64,000 nt of DNA from Lentibacillus sp. CBA3610 (GTDB lineage: Bacteria > Bacillota > Bacilli > Bacillales > Amphibacillaceae): the NCBI RefSeq assembly GCF_013373365.1, contig NZ_CP035925.1:992001-1056000 (forward strand), read 5' to 3'. The position numbers and the translations under genes are program-made. Of the stretch, positions 47,849 through 58,045 are shown one piece after another (positions within the stretch are counted from its first letter, which is position 1; the number at the start of each line of letters is the position of its first letter). The notes below the pieces were generated by a model, which saw nothing but the letters and a program-made list of their open reading frames with translations, had not been told where the DNA came from and did no database searches.

Positions 47849-50285
47849 TGTCACGCGCCATAAAAAACGCTTCTTTTTCACCCTTGTTGCCCTGGTTCTG
47901 GGTGTCGCTGTTATGGCGAGCATGCTCATTTCGAAGTCTACGTTCTCCAATTTAATGGATGAACAGGAACGGTTACATGCAGGCGATGCCGACTTTTGGA
48001 TTCAAAGCAATGAGAGCACCTTTTCAGAAAATGAACTGGAATGGCTGCAGCAACAAGAAGAAGTGGAAGAGGGCGTTTCGCTATTTAACAAAAAAGGGTT
48101 TGCGGAGATGGAAACAGAAGATCCAGCGCAAGCCTCTGTCCGATTTACCGGTATTTCTGACTTTAACAATACTCTAATCGAAATGCCTGTTAAAGCGGGA
48201 GATGTTACAAAAGAAGGGCTCATTATAACGGATAATGCGGCAGAACTTTTCGGAAAAGAAATAGGGGATCAAATTTCTTTTCAAGATATGGGAAGTTTGG
48301 AAATCACGGCGATTGTTCAGGAAGGGGGCATGCTAAACAGTCCCAAAACGTTTGAGGCTGCAATACTGCAGGATATTCAAGTGATGGTCCCTTTAGAGGA
48401 ACTTCAGCAATGGACCGGTATAGACAAACAAATTTCCAATTTTAGATTTAAGGTAAATAATGACACAGATGAGAAGCAACTGTTATCAGCTTATCAATCG
48501 GAATTAGAAGGGACGGATTTATTTGTCCAGCCTATTGTTGCAGATAGTCAGCAAAATAATGATGTGGAAGGTCTTTATTATGTATTTGACCTAATTGCTA
48601 TATTGTCCATCTTCATCAGTTCATTTATCGCTTTTAATATGATCAATACGAGCATTATCGAAAGAAAAAAAGAAATTGCGATCATGAAAAGCCTTGGGTA
48701 TACAAATGGAAATATCGTAAAACTTATTGTAAAGGAAATTGGCTTTCTGGCTGTCATTGGAACTATTTTTGGTTTGGGCATTGGAATTTGGCTTGGATTA
48801 TATTTTCAAGATATATTAGTTTCAGTTATTGTCACTCAAAATGTTAGTTATGATGTCGTCATCGTGGGACCATTAATCATCTCTGCCATCGTCGGAATTG
48901 TATTTCCATTTTTAGCCGCAGCATGGCCCTTGTATAAAGCAGGAAAAACACCGATTTTAAAAGCGATGTTCGAAACAAGTGCAACACATAACAGCTTTAA
49001 CAAACTAAACAAATTTAGGATCATTCTAGGGGTTATTTGTTCGGGAATTGGATTAATTGATAATGTGTGGGCGTTTTTATTTCTATTCGTTGGTCTCGTG
49101 CTGTTGTTCCCATTATGGATGAGAGTTGTTCAAATAGTTGTCAACCCTATAATGGCATTCGTGTTTCGTTTTTCGGGAAAGCAAGCGCTTCGTTCAATCA
49201 AACAATTTGAACAAAGAAATGCAAACACTGCAGCAATGCTCGCAATTGGTGTGAGCCTGGCCCTATTTATGAGTGCGGCATTACAATCATTACCTGAAGG
49301 CATGGAGGAAGAAATCGAGGCAACGTTTGGCGGAGATATCCTTGTCGAGAAAGAAACGCCATGGACGGATTCCGATTTGGATAACGTACAGGGGATAGAA
49401 GACGTAGAGGATGCAAATTCTTATACAGAGATCCCAAATGTGACATGGCATACGAAGGCCGATGAACTGCGGGAATTCTCCATTATATCTTTTCCAGATA
49501 TAAACAATGCTGAGAAATTTGAATTAGTAGAGGAAGTGGAAGGAAATAGTAATCATCCTTACATTTATGTTGGGGAGCGTGCCTTAACGGAATGGGGCGG
49601 TGATGTTGGTGATGTCCTGACGCTGAATACTCCAGCCGGGGAGCAAAACTTTTTCGTCAAAGGAAGCGTCCAAACCTCACATAATACAAGTTATATTGCC
49701 TTTGTGGAGGAAGATGTAATAAAAAATGAGCTCAATTGGCCTCATGATTATCATCTTGCGCTGGATGCAGTGGATAAGGATGCAATTTCAACTGCGGTAT
49801 TGACCCTGGAAAGTACTTTCGGCGAGGAAATTAACGGGATAAATACGGTTACTTTAACCAAAGAACAAACAACAAGTGCGGTAAATGGAATGGATGAACT
49901 GATGCAAGGGCTGTTATTGTTAATCATTGCCATTTCAGCAATTGGTATCAGCAATACATTATTTATGAATACGATGGAACGCGTTAAAGAAATAGGAACA
50001 ATGAGAGCGATCGGTTTTACAAAAAGGCAGGTCCAATTTATGATTATAGCGGAAGGTTTATTCATCGGTTTTACCGGTGTGATTGTTGGGGTGCTGTATG
50101 GAATTTTAGTCATTTATTTAAATTCTATTTCAGCTGATGCACAGGGATTACTAAACTTTATTGTTCCTTGGAATAGTTTACTCATAGCAATAGCAGGCGG
50201 CGTTCTGTTTACACTGTTTGCTTCATGGCTGCCAAGCATTTCAGCATCACGCACTTCAATAAAAGAAGCGATCAATTATGAGTAA
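47817..50285 (+). CDS. FtsX-like ABC permease, long form
   Basis: 822 residues from ATG 47817 (ATG 47808 possible; GAGAGG at 47802-47807 favours 47817). N-terminal transmembrane helix (about 15-38), a large extracytoplasmic domain (about 40-255), an FtsX core of three helices (about 258-385), two further central helices (about 405-450) and a second FtsX core at the end (about 700-820). Such duplicated permeases work without a separate binding protein and often confer resistance to antimicrobial peptides or move lipids. Substrate unknown. Confidence 0.92.
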   Translation: MLSSWLVSWRNVTRHKKRFFFTLVALVLGVAVMASMLISKSTFSNLMDEQERLHAGDADFWIQSNESTFSENELEWLQQQEEVEEGVSLFNKKGFAEMETEDPAQASVRFTGISDFNNTLIEMPVKAGDVTKEGLIITDNAAELFGKEIGDQISFQDMGSLEITAIVQEGGMLNSPKTFEAAILQDIQVMVPLEELQQWTGIDKQISNFRFKVNNDTDEKQLLSAYQSELEGTDLFVQPIVADSQQNNDVEGLYYVFDLIAILSIFISSFIAFNMINTSIIERKKEIAIMKSLGYTNGNIVKLIVKEIGFLAVIGTIFGLGIGIWLGLYFQDILVSVIVTQNVSYDVVIVGPLIISAIVGIVFPFLAAAWPLYKAGKTPILKAMFETSATHNSFNKLNKFRIILGVICSGIGLIDNVWAFLFLFVGLVLLFPLWMRVVQIVVNPIMAFVFRFSGKQALRSIKQFEQRNANTAAMLAIGVSLALFMSAALQSLPEGMEEEIEATFGGDILVEKETPWTDSDLDNVQGIEDVEDANSYTEIPNVTWHTKADELREFSIISFPDINNAEKFELVEEVEGNSNHPYIYVGERALTEWGGDVGDVLTLNTPAGEQNFFVKGSVQTSHNTSYIAFVEEDVIKNELNWPHDYHLALDAVDKDAISTAVLTLESTFGEEINGINTVTLTKEQTTSAVNGMDELMQGLLLLIIAISAIGISNTLFMNTMERVKEIGTMRAIGFTKRQVQFMIIAEGLFIGFTGVIVGVLYGILVIYLNSISADAQGLLNFIVPWNSLLIAIAGGVLFTLFASWLPSISASRTSIKEAINYE

Positions 50286-50297
50286 GTGGGGATATTC

Positions 50298-50795
50298 ATG
50301 TCCGTAAAACATTCATTACTTGCCTTATTATATGAAAAATCCAGACATGGCTATGAATTAAAAACAGGCTTTGAAGAACTTGTTCAAGGAATGTGGCCTC
50401 TGAATGCCGGCCAAGTATATACGACGCTTGACCGTTTGGAGCGAGATTTATTAGTGCAATCACCTGGCCATGATAAAAAGGACCGAAAGCTATATACGAT
50501 TACACAAGCGGGTAAAGAGGAGCTTTGGTCTTGGTTAGAAGAGCCAGTTGGCAGATCATTGTTCAAGGATGAATTTTACTTTAAGTTTCTTTGCGCCAGC
50601 CAGGTTTCTTATGAAAACAAGCTAAACATGATTAAGAATCAAAAAGAAACAATGCTTAAGGATATTTTGCAACTTACACAATTAAAAAAACAAATGTCAC
50701 AATCGGGTAATGAAACAATGAAAATGCTAATTGAAGGAGCGTTACTTCATTTAGAAGCGGATATTAAGTGGTTGGATATGATTGTGGATCGCTGA
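50298..50795 (+). CDS. PadR-family transcriptional regulator
   Basis: 165 residues from ATG 50298 (GTG 50286 possible). N-terminal winged helix: SLLALLYEKSRHGYELKTGFEEL, WPLNAGQVYTTLDRLERDLLV, and wing DRKLYTITQAGKEELWSWL; a C-terminal helical dimerisation part follows (PadR C / Vir_act_alpha_C). Last gene of the cassette; the triple TACTCAGTA palindromes at the promoter are its probable sites. Terminator follows. Confidence 0.92.
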   Translation: MSVKHSLLALLYEKSRHGYELKTGFEELVQGMWPLNAGQVYTTLDRLERDLLVQSPGHDKKDRKLYTITQAGKEELWSWLEEPVGRSLFKDEFYFKFLCASQVSYENKLNMIKNQKETMLKDILQLTQLKKQMSQSGNETMKMLIEGALLHLEADIKWLDMIVDR

Positions 50796-50801
50796 GATTA
50801 A

Positions 50802-50838
50802 AAAGGGGTAGTCCGAAGTGGGGATTACCCCTTTATTA
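50802..50838 (+). terminator. Rho-independent terminator after padR
   Basis: 13-bp stem starting AAAGGGGTA and ending TACCCCTTT with one G-T pair, then a T-rich tail. It closes the inserted cassette. Confidence 0.9.
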
Positions 50839-50934
50839 TATATTTAGAAAGTTTTATTTTTTGTTCTAATCAATTTAAATAGCAATTATAAGGGTACTTT
50901 TTATCTTCTTTCCACACGATAATCCAAATACCTG

Positions 50935-51043
50935 TTTTTTAAAATTGAAAAGAAAGCATTAATATGGCAATCTGCTGCCTCGCTGATTTCGTCCAATCCG
51001 ATCTCTGAACTCCGGCATCTAAAAAGACGCGTCAGCGATTTTT
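50935..51043 (-). repeat. Dispersed repeat family B, copy 3 (inverted)
   Basis: The reverse complement reads AAAAATCGCTGACGCGTCTT, TAGATGCC, GGATTGGACGAAATCAGCGAG, TTGCCATATT, matching copies 1 and 2. The part that carries the promoter-like sequence in those copies has diverged. It occupies most of the gap before mutS. Confidence 0.7.
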
Positions 51044-51086
51044 CATAACAAACAACCGATAACAGTCGTCTTTATTCGGCAACATA

Positions 51087-51095
51087 TGCTATAAT
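51087..51095 (+). promoter_or_regulatory. Extended -10 promoter of mutS
   Basis: TGCTATAAT about 36 bases ahead of the mutS start; no good -35 at normal distance. Confidence 0.45.
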
Positions 51096-51131
51096 ATATT
51101 AATATATTCGTATGGTTTTGGAGGAATTGTA

Positions 51132-53699
51132 ATGGCTAAAACACCCATGATGGAGCAATATTTAAAAATTAAAGCTGAGCATAAGGATGCTTTTTTATTT
51201 TTCCGGCTTGGTGATTTTTATGAAATGTTTTTTGATGATGCCATTCACGCAGCAAGAGAATTGGAAATAACACTTACCAAACGGGATGGCGGAAAAGAGG
51301 ATTCCGTTCCGATGTGTGGTGTACCTTACCATTCCGCGAGCAATTATATTAAAAATTTAATCGATAAAGGTTATAAAGTAGCGATATGTGAACAGGTTGA
51401 GGATCCAAAAGCTGCTAAAGGTGTTGTGAAACGGGAAGTCGTTCAATTAGTTACGCCCGGGACTGTTATGGAAACGAACATGCTGGAGGAACGTGATCAT
51501 AACTATATAGCAAGTCTTTCCCATTTTCATGATGGTTCATATGTGATTGTTTATAATGATTTATCGATTGGTGAGAGCAGTGTTGCACTCATTTCCGGTG
51601 GCTGGGATGCTGTGTTGCATGAATTGTATAATCAGCCGATTAAAGAAATGGTCATTTCTTCTGAGTTGCCTGAAACATGCCAACAGGCCTTGTATGAAAA
51701 GTTAAATATAACAGTGTCATTCCAGGATGAGATCACATTTAAGGCTGAGTACCGGCCTCTGTGTGAGAATTTAAATGATGAACGTCTTGTACAAGCTTTC
51801 AGTCGGCTGCTTAATTACATACAAAATACACAAAAACGATCACTCGATCACCTGCAGCCTGCCAACGTTATTGAATTGGACTATTATTTATCATTGGATA
51901 TGTACTCAAAGCGTAATTTGGAATTGACCGAGACCATCATGAAGAAAGGTAAGCATGGCAGCCTGTTATGGGTTCTTGATCATTCCGTCACAGCAATGGG
52001 ATCGCGAATGCTGAAAAAATGGCTTGACCGTCCTTTGTTAAAGCAGCAGGAAATTGAAGAACGCTTCGATGTTGTGGAAGGTTTTTTACATGGGTTTATG
52101 GATCGCGATGCTTTGCGTGAAGCATTAAAGTCGGTATATGATCTGGAAAGGCTTGCTGGAAGGGTTGCTTATGGCAATGTCAATGCACGGGATTTGATTC
52201 AGCTGAAACAATCACTTGAAAAGATTCCTGAATTAAAGACAATTTTAAACCAATTTGATCAGGTAAAAATAAACGAATTAAGCAGGGACCTCAGCTATCC
52301 GGAATACCTTGTTTCCCTGCTCGTTTCCAGTTTACACGATGACCCGCCGGTATCCATAACAGAAGGCTCCATCATTAAGGACGGCTATCACGAAAAACTT
52401 GATAAGTATCGTGAAGCTTCCAGAAACGGAAAACAATGGATCGCCGAATTGGAACAGAAGGAGAGACAGGAAACCGGTATTAAATCGTTAAAAGTAGGTT
52501 TTAACCGGGTGTTTGGCTATTATATTGAAGTGACTAAAGCTAATTTGCATTTACTTCCCGAAGACAGGTATGAACGGAAACAGACGCTGACAAATGCTGA
52601 GCGGTATATAACACCGGAATTAAAAGAAAAAGAACAACTGATCCTGGAAGCAGAAGAGAAAAGTGTTGATTTGGAATATCAACTGTTCCTGGAAATACGT
52701 GATCAGGTAAAAGAACGTATTCCGGAAATACAATACTTGGCAGAAGTTGTCAGTCAAATCGATGTGCTCCAGGGATTTGCTGTTGTAAGTGAAGCTAATC
52801 AGTATACGCGGCCGCACTTTTCACAAGACAAGTTATTTATCAAAAATGGACGTCATCCGGTTGTCGAGCGGGTTATGAAAGATGATGCGTTTGTTCCGAA
52901 TGATATTGTACTGGATCAGGAGACTGATATTCTCTTAATCACCGGCCCGAATATGTCCGGAAAAAGCACTTATATGCGCCAGCTTGCTCTAACAGTTATA
53001 ATGGGACAAATTGGTTGCTTTGTCCCTTGTGAAGAGGCTCGGCTGCAGCTGTTTGACCAAATTTTCACGCGTATTGGAGCGGCTGATGATCTCGTTTCCG
53101 GCCAGAGCACATTTATGGTTGAGATGCTTGAAGCGAACCATGCACTTGCCAATGCGACCGAGAACAGTTTAATTTTACTGGATGAAATCGGTCGCGGCAC
53201 GAGCACGTATGATGGAATGGCGCTTGCACAGGCAATCGTCGAACAGATTCATAATCATATTCATGCCAAAACTGTGTTTTCCACACATTATCATGAATTG
53301 ACAACTTTGGAGAATTCATTGGATAAACTTAAAAATATTCATGTCAGAGCAGAAGAATATGAAGGGAAAGTTGTTTTCCTTCATCAAATAAAAGACGGTG
53401 CAGCTGACCAAAGTTACGGCATTCATGTTGCTAAATTAGCCGGTCTTCCCTCATCCCTGATTGACCGGGCAGGCTCGATTTTGGAACAGCTGGAAAAGAG
53501 CGATCAGTCACGCCCTGAAGAAGCTGGACAGCTGTCGTTTTTTGCAGAGGAAAAATCACCTGTCAAAGAGACGAAAGCACCATCCGGGCAATCTGACAAT
53601 AAGCTGATCAATGATTTAAAAAATATTAATCTGTTTGAAATGACCCCGATGGATGCTATGAATGAATTATATCGATTGCAAAAACAGGCAAAAGCGTAA
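51132..53699 (+). CDS. mutS: DNA mismatch repair protein MutS
   Basis: 855 residues. It recognises mismatches and recruits MutL. The mismatch-reading Phe-x-Glu lies in [11 protein letters not shown] near residue 30; domains II-IV follow; the ATPase has [13 protein letters not shown], the [14 protein letters not shown] block and [11 protein letters not shown] 51132 after GGAGGAATTG. It is 19 bases from mutL. In B. subtilis cotE directly precedes mutS; here the ABC/PadR cassette intervenes. Confidence 0.97.
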   Translation: MAKTPMMEQYLKIKAEHKDAFLFFRLGDFYEMFFDDAIHAARELEITLTKRDGGKEDSVPMCGVPYHSASNYIKNLIDKGYKVAICEQVEDPKAAKGVVKREVVQLVTPGTVMETNMLEERDHNYIASLSHFHDGSYVIVYNDLSIGESSVALISGGWDAVLHELYNQPIKEMVISSELPETCQQALYEKLNITVSFQDEITFKAEYRPLCENLNDERLVQAFSRLLNYIQNTQKRSLDHLQPANVIELDYYLSLDMYSKRNLELTETIMKKGKHGSLLWVLDHSVTAMGSRMLKKWLDRPLLKQQEIEERFDVVEGFLHGFMDRDALREALKSVYDLERLAGRVAYGNVNARDLIQLKQSLEKIPELKTILNQFDQVKINELSRDLSYPEYLVSLLVSSLHDDPPVSITEGSIIKDGYHEKLDKYREASRNGKQWIAELEQKERQETGIKSLKVGFNRVFGYYIEVTKANLHLLPEDRYERKQTLTNAERYITPELKEKEQLILEAEEKSVDLEYQLFLEIRDQVKERIPEIQYLAEVVSQIDVLQGFAVVSEANQYTRPHFSQDKLFIKNGRHPVVERVMKDDAFVPNDIVLDQETDILLITGPNMSGKSTYMRQLALTVIMGQIGCFVPCEEARLQLFDQIFTRIGAADDLVSGQSTFMVEMLEANHALANATENSLILLDEIGRGTSTYDGMALAQAIVEQIHNHIHAKTVFSTHYHELTTLENSLDKLKNIHVRAEEYEGKVVFLHQIKDGAADQSYGIHVAKLAGLPSSLIDRAGSILEQLEKSDQSRPEEAGQLSFFAEEKSPVKETKAPSGQSDNKLINDLKNINLFEMTPMDAMNELYRLQKQAKA

Positions 53700-53718
53700 G
53701 ATAGAAAGGACTGTTTCC

Positions 53719-55563
53719 ATGGAAATCTTTCAAATGCCAGATGGACTTGCCAACAAAATAGCTGCCGGGGAAGTAGTGGAACGTCCTGCCTCTGTTGTTA
53801 AAGAACTGATAGAAAACAGTATTGATGCAGACAGTTCCTGGGTAAGAGTGGATGTGGAAGAAGCCGGATTGCAAAAAATAAAAGTGACTGATAATGGAAA
53901 TGGCATGCCTGAAGATGATGCAGAGAAAGCTTTTTTGCGTCATGCAACGAGCAAAATCAAAAACGAAACGGATTTATTTCGTGTCAATACACTGGGATTC
54001 CGGGGTGAAGCACTGGCAAGTATTGCAGCCGTCAGCCGATTAACAGTAAAAACCTCACAAGGTGAAAGCGCTGGTACATATTTGTCAATTGAAGGCGGTA
54101 CAGTTACTGAGAGGTCCAAAAGTGATGCTCGGAAAGGGACGGAAATCACTGTTGAAGATTTATTCTTCAACACACCTGCACGCTTAAAATATATGAAAAC
54201 CATCCACACTGAATTTGGCCATATTACGGATTTATTAAATCGGCTGGCCCTGTCTCATCCAAATATTCGCTTTGAAGCCGTACACAACGGGAAATCACTG
54301 TTCAAGACAGCAGGCACCGGTGATCCGCTGCAGGTCATCAGCCAGGTTTATGGTATGAATGTTGCGAGAAAAATGCTTCCGGTCAAGCATGAAACACTGG
54401 ATTTTACGATTGAAGGATATGTTGCTAAACCTGAAGTCACCAGAGCGTCCCGAAACTATATGTCGACGATTGTTAACGGAAGGTTTATTAAAAGTATGCA
54501 ACTCGCACACGCTATTACGCGAGGCTATCATACGCTTCTCCCGGTTGGACGTTCCCCGGTCGTTGTTTTAACGATTGAAATGGATCCCGTTTTAGTTGAT
54601 GTCAATGTGCATCCTACTAAGCTGGAGGTCCGCTTCAGCAAAGACAAAGCATTATTTGAAGCAGTGGAAGAAACGATTCGGGACGCGTTCAGACACACAA
54701 CGTTAATACCGGAAATGGAACAGAAACAACCACGGCAACATAAGCAATCAGTTCAGGACACCATGACATTTGAGGAATCTGAACAGAAACCAGGCAACAT
54801 TCCGCCTGATCAGCACGTGAAGGAATATAAACCCGAAATCTTTGGAAGCGAAATGACGGATCAAGTTAAGCAGTCATCTTCTTTCAACAGTCATTCGGGA
54901 AGTTCGGCAATTGATAACGGGGATCAAAGGCCAACTGATACACCAATCAAAGATCTCAATGCATCATCAGACCCATCAGTTAAAGAGGAACGAGTTCCTG
55001 TCATGTATCCAATTGGTCAGCTGCAGGGCACATATATTCTGGCACAAAATGAAAATGGTTTTTATATGATTGATCAGCATGCTGCTCAGGAACGCATTAA
55101 ATTTGAACGGTTCAGAAAAAAATTGGGTGAAACAGTGAACGAACTGCAGGAATTATTGATTCCCTTAACCTTTGAGTTTTCAAAACAAGAAACCATTTTT
55201 ATCGAACATCATATGCAGGAGCTTGAAAACATCGGTTTGTTTTTTGAACCATTCGGCAACCAGACTTATATTATTCGCTCCCATCCAAGCTGGTTTCCGA
55301 AAGGTTTTTTGAAGAAGAGAGGTTATCCGGAATGATGACCAGAATCATGCAGGAGAAAAGGTTGATTGTTGGAAAAATCAGGGAAGATGCCGCTGCTTTA
55401 ATGTCGTGCAAGGAACAAACACACCATTTAAATCACGATGATAGTTCACGCTGCTGGAAAGCTTGCGGAAATCATTCAGATCCATTCACTTGTCCGCATG
55501 GAAGACCAGTTTATTCATTTCTCTTCCTATGAATTGGAAAAGATGTTTAAGCGGGTGATGTGA
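53719..55563 (+). CDS. mutL: DNA mismatch repair endonuclease MutL (3' end frame-disrupted)
   Basis: GHKL ATPase half: [25 protein letters not shown]. Variable linker about 345-430. The C-terminal half has the metal endonuclease motif [12 protein letters not shown] and, near the end, the zinc-binding SCK and CPHGRP segments. The main frame stops at 55335, but the protein continues in other frames ([34 protein letters not shown]) to TGA 55561-55563, so several indels lie in 55300-55540. Joined length of about 614 residues is normal. ATG 53719 after GAAAGGA. Confidence 0.92.
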
Positions 55564-55567
55564 CGGT

Positions 55568-55606
55568 AAAAGCGCCAAACCTTGATAAGGGTCCTGGCGC
55601 TTTTTT
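55568..55606 (+). terminator. Rho-independent terminator after mutL
   Basis: AAAAGCGCCA / TGGCGCTTTT with an inner CCTT/AAGG stem and T6 tail. It lies 5 bases after the proposed mutL stop, which supports that stop. Confidence 0.88.
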
Positions 55607-55721
55607 AAACTTATGCATGCTGTTCTGCACCTACAGCACCCCCTTTTTTCTCTATAGGTTACAATTGGCCAAGTAAAGCCATAAGATAAATAAAGACTTG
55701 TAATTTGAAGGTGGGGAGGAA

Positions 55722-56252
55722 ATGAGTCAGGATAAAGAACGGGTTGGCTCCTGGGTATTAGCTATGGGTGTGATTCTGGAAGCTATTTCTGAAACGGAAA
55801 AGATTAACTTAGGGGAAAGTACCAGATCCCGATTGCTTGCATATGGTAACTCGCTTGCTGCAACTGCTAATGCACTCTTGGCTGATACCATAGATGAACT
55901 GGATTTCGAAAAACTCGGTCTTAAAACGCTATCAGCTGGTAATCTTGCTGTCGTTTATGGGAATATGGTGCCAACCTCAGATGAGGCAACAGATCGTTTG
56001 GTTGTTAAAGGGAATTTAAAGCAAGCATTGGGTGGAAGTTTGGCTCTCACTGAAGTTTTCAACCCCAAAGAAGATATACTCCTCTCGTATGGTGTCACCT
56101 TTATTACAATAGGGGCCTCAATCATAGCGATTGGAGGCGGCAAGGAACTAAGGGATATTGAAAATCGTCTTCCTGAAATTGGTGCATGGGTGAAGGCGTT
56201 AGGCGCAATTATGGTGATGTTCTCTTTTTTTCTAAATGACAATGGTAAGTAA
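55722..56252 (+). CDS. Repetitive glycine/alanine-rich protein of unknown function
   Basis: 176 residues, ATG 55722 after GGTGGGGAGG. It consists of imperfect repeats of about 22-30 residues with an amphipathic pattern such as GSWVLAMGVILEAISETE, LLAYGNSLAATANALLAD, LSAGNLAVVYGNM, LLSYGVTFITIGASIIAIGG and IGAWVKALGAIMVMFSFF. Similar short repetitive proteins occur in Bacillaceae (it resembles the DUF6944 type, from memory only). Possibly membrane-associated or assembled. Monocistronic between mutL and dps. Confidence 0.75.
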   Translation: MSQDKERVGSWVLAMGVILEAISETEKINLGESTRSRLLAYGNSLAATANALLADTIDELDFEKLGLKTLSAGNLAVVYGNMVPTSDEATDRLVVKGNLKQALGGSLALTEVFNPKEDILLSYGVTFITIGASIIAIGGGKELRDIENRLPEIGAWVKALGAIMVMFSFFLNDNGK

Positions 56253-56312
56253 CGTCCGCAATTAAAGTAATGATAATTAACTCATTAACTCTGGCCATAT
56301 TTAAAAAAATCG

Positions 56313-56365
56313 CGAACAATTGTTTGCCAATAAAACTTGAGTTATACTATAATTCCAGATATAAT
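56313..56365 (+). promoter_or_regulatory. dps promoter with SOS-box-like site
   Basis: CGAACAATTGTTTG at 56313-56326 differs by one base from the GAAC-N4-GTTC core. TTGAGT at 56337-56342, 17-base spacer, TATAAT at 56360-56365. The box-to-(-35) distance (10 bp) is close to that at recA (8 bp). Confidence 0.6.
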
Positions 56366-56472
56366 ATAGGTTCAAACAAAAAATCATCAGAACAGTCATA
56401 AGTGTCATGTACTCATGTATAATTCATCAGCGCCTTGTAAAAACTAAAAGAAAAGAATGCGAGGTGTCATTG

Positions 56473-56922
56473 ATGGATAATCAAAAACTTATCAATTTTT
56501 TAAATCAGTTATTGTCCAATTATTTTGTCATGTATGTCAAACTGCATCGCTATCATTGGTTTATACAAGGGAAGCATTTCTTTCAGCTGCATAACGTATT
56601 TGAAGAGATGTATACCACCATTGCTGAAGATTTGGATGACATTGCCGAAAGAGTATTAATGATTGACGGCAAACCATTGGCAACGATGACCAAATACATA
56701 AAGGAAGCAACGCTGGAGGAAGCAACAGCAGATGATACGGAAGATGAAATAACCGCCAAACTGATTGAGGATTATCAACAGCTAATAACGGAAATAAAAG
56801 AGGAAGGGATTCCATATGCATCTGAGAGGCATGATGAACCGACGTTGGATTTGCTCATTTCGCTTCAAGGCAAACTTGAAAAATATGTCTGGATGATGCA
56901 CGCATATCGCGCGTATGAATAA
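56473..56922 (+). CDS. dps: Dps/ferritin-like DNA-protecting protein
   Basis: 149 residues from ATG 56473 with GAGGTG upstream. Dps four-helix fold: KLHRYHWFIQGKHFFQLHNVFEEMY, then DLDDIAERVLMIDGKPLAT, the ligand set (H, H, D, E) of the intersubunit ferroxidase centre. It stores iron and protects DNA from peroxide. It lacks a long basic N-terminus, like MrgA. Usually PerR-controlled in Bacillus; no PerR box is clear here, while an SOS-like box is present. Confidence 0.92.
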   Translation: MDNQKLINFLNQLLSNYFVMYVKLHRYHWFIQGKHFFQLHNVFEEMYTTIAEDLDDIAERVLMIDGKPLATMTKYIKEATLEEATADDTEDEITAKLIEDYQQLITEIKEEGIPYASERHDEPTLDLLISLQGKLEKYVWMMHAYRAYE

Positions 56923-56939
56923 GAAAGATTCGGCTCCAG

Positions 56940-57055
56940 CCTCGTCTTTTCAGAGGTCAGATGCCCGAAGTCAGACTTGAAGAAATCGGCGAGTTGCCGA
57001 TTTCCATATTGAAACTGTCATCCGAAATTTTTTACTTTCTTTCCGATTTTTAAAA
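56940..57055 (+). repeat. Dispersed repeat family B, copy 2
   Basis: Matches copy 1: CTCGTCTTTTCAGA, CTTGAAGAAATCGGCGAG, hairpin with GCCGAT, TTTCCATATTGA, GTCATCCGA. It fills the gap between dps and miaA. Confidence 0.8.
57009..57036 (+). promoter_or_regulatory. Promoter-like sequence in repeat B copy 2, ahead of miaA
   Basis: TTGAAA, 16-base spacer, TTTACT, ending 36 bases before the miaA start. No other promoter is visible between dps and miaA. Confidence 0.45.
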
Positions 57056-57071
57056 TAACAGGGGAATGCTG

Positions 57072-58007
57072 ATGAAGAAAACAGTCATAGCAATTGTTGG
57101 ACCAACGGCCGTGGGGAAAACCGGACTAAGCGTTGAAATCGCCGGCCGTTTTAACGGGGAAGTTATCAGCGGGGATTCCATGCAAGTGTACAAAGGGTTG
57201 GACATCGGGACTGCAAAAATTACCGATGAAGAAAAACAAGGCGTCCCGCACTATATGCTGGATATTAAACATCCGGAAGAATCTTTTTCAGTCGCTGATT
57301 ACCAGAGACTGGTTCAACACTATATTGAAGAAATAGATTCACACGGGAAAGTCCCGATTATTGCCGGGGGAAGCGGTCTTTATATTCAGGCTGCTTTATT
57401 CGATTATCATTTTTCCCGGCAAAGACGGGATGAAAAGGTTACCCAACAACTGGAACGCCGGCTGAATGATCAAGGAGCCGATGTTCTGTATAATTATTTG
57501 CAGCGGGTTGATCCGGATCAGGCCGCAAAAATTCATCCGAATAATCACAGGCGACTCATCCGCGCGCTGGAAGTCTATGAAACAACAGGAATAACGATGT
57601 CTGAATATCAAAAAAACCAGACAGACCAGTCACCATATAATCCTATTTTTATAGGATTGGAGATGGACCGCGATCTGCTATATAAGCGTATAAACAACCG
57701 GGTTGATCAAATGCTGGATCAAGGGTTGCTGGAAGAAGCCAAATCATTGTACAATCACGGTTATGAAAATCATCAAGCAATGCGCGGTATCGGGTATAAG
57801 GAATTTGTCCCTTATCTTAAAGGTGAGCAGCCATTTGATGAGACCGTTCGTTTATTGAAACGTAATTCCAGACGTTATGCAAAACGGCAATATACGTGGT
57901 TTAAAAATAAAATGAATGTGAACTGGTATACCATTACACCAGAAAAAAGTAAAGAAACATTTAGAAATATTTTAACAGATCTGGCAGGAATGTTACAAAA
58001 TATATAG
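57072..58007 (+). CDS. miaA: tRNA dimethylallyltransferase MiaA
   Basis: 311 residues. It adds dimethylallyl to A37 of tRNAs reading UNN codons; MiaB then methylthiolates it. P-loop GPTAVGKTGLS at residues 9-19, DSMQVYKGLDIGTAK, AGGSGLYI, and the tRNA-binding KRNSRRYAKRQYTWF near the C-terminus. ATG 57072 follows CAGGGGAA; ATG 57066 is too close to that site. Upstream of hfq, the common order. Confidence 0.96.
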   Translation: MKKTVIAIVGPTAVGKTGLSVEIAGRFNGEVISGDSMQVYKGLDIGTAKITDEEKQGVPHYMLDIKHPEESFSVADYQRLVQHYIEEIDSHGKVPIIAGGSGLYIQAALFDYHFSRQRRDEKVTQQLERRLNDQGADVLYNYLQRVDPDQAAKIHPNNHRRLIRALEVYETTGITMSEYQKNQTDQSPYNPIFIGLEMDRDLLYKRINNRVDQMLDQGLLEEAKSLYNHGYENHQAMRGIGYKEFVPYLKGEQPFDETVRLLKRNSRRYAKRQYTWFKNKMNVNWYTITPEKSKETFRNILTDLAGMLQNI

Positions 58008-58045
58008 AAGTAATTAAATACAGATAGAAAAGAGGAGGAAATGCA

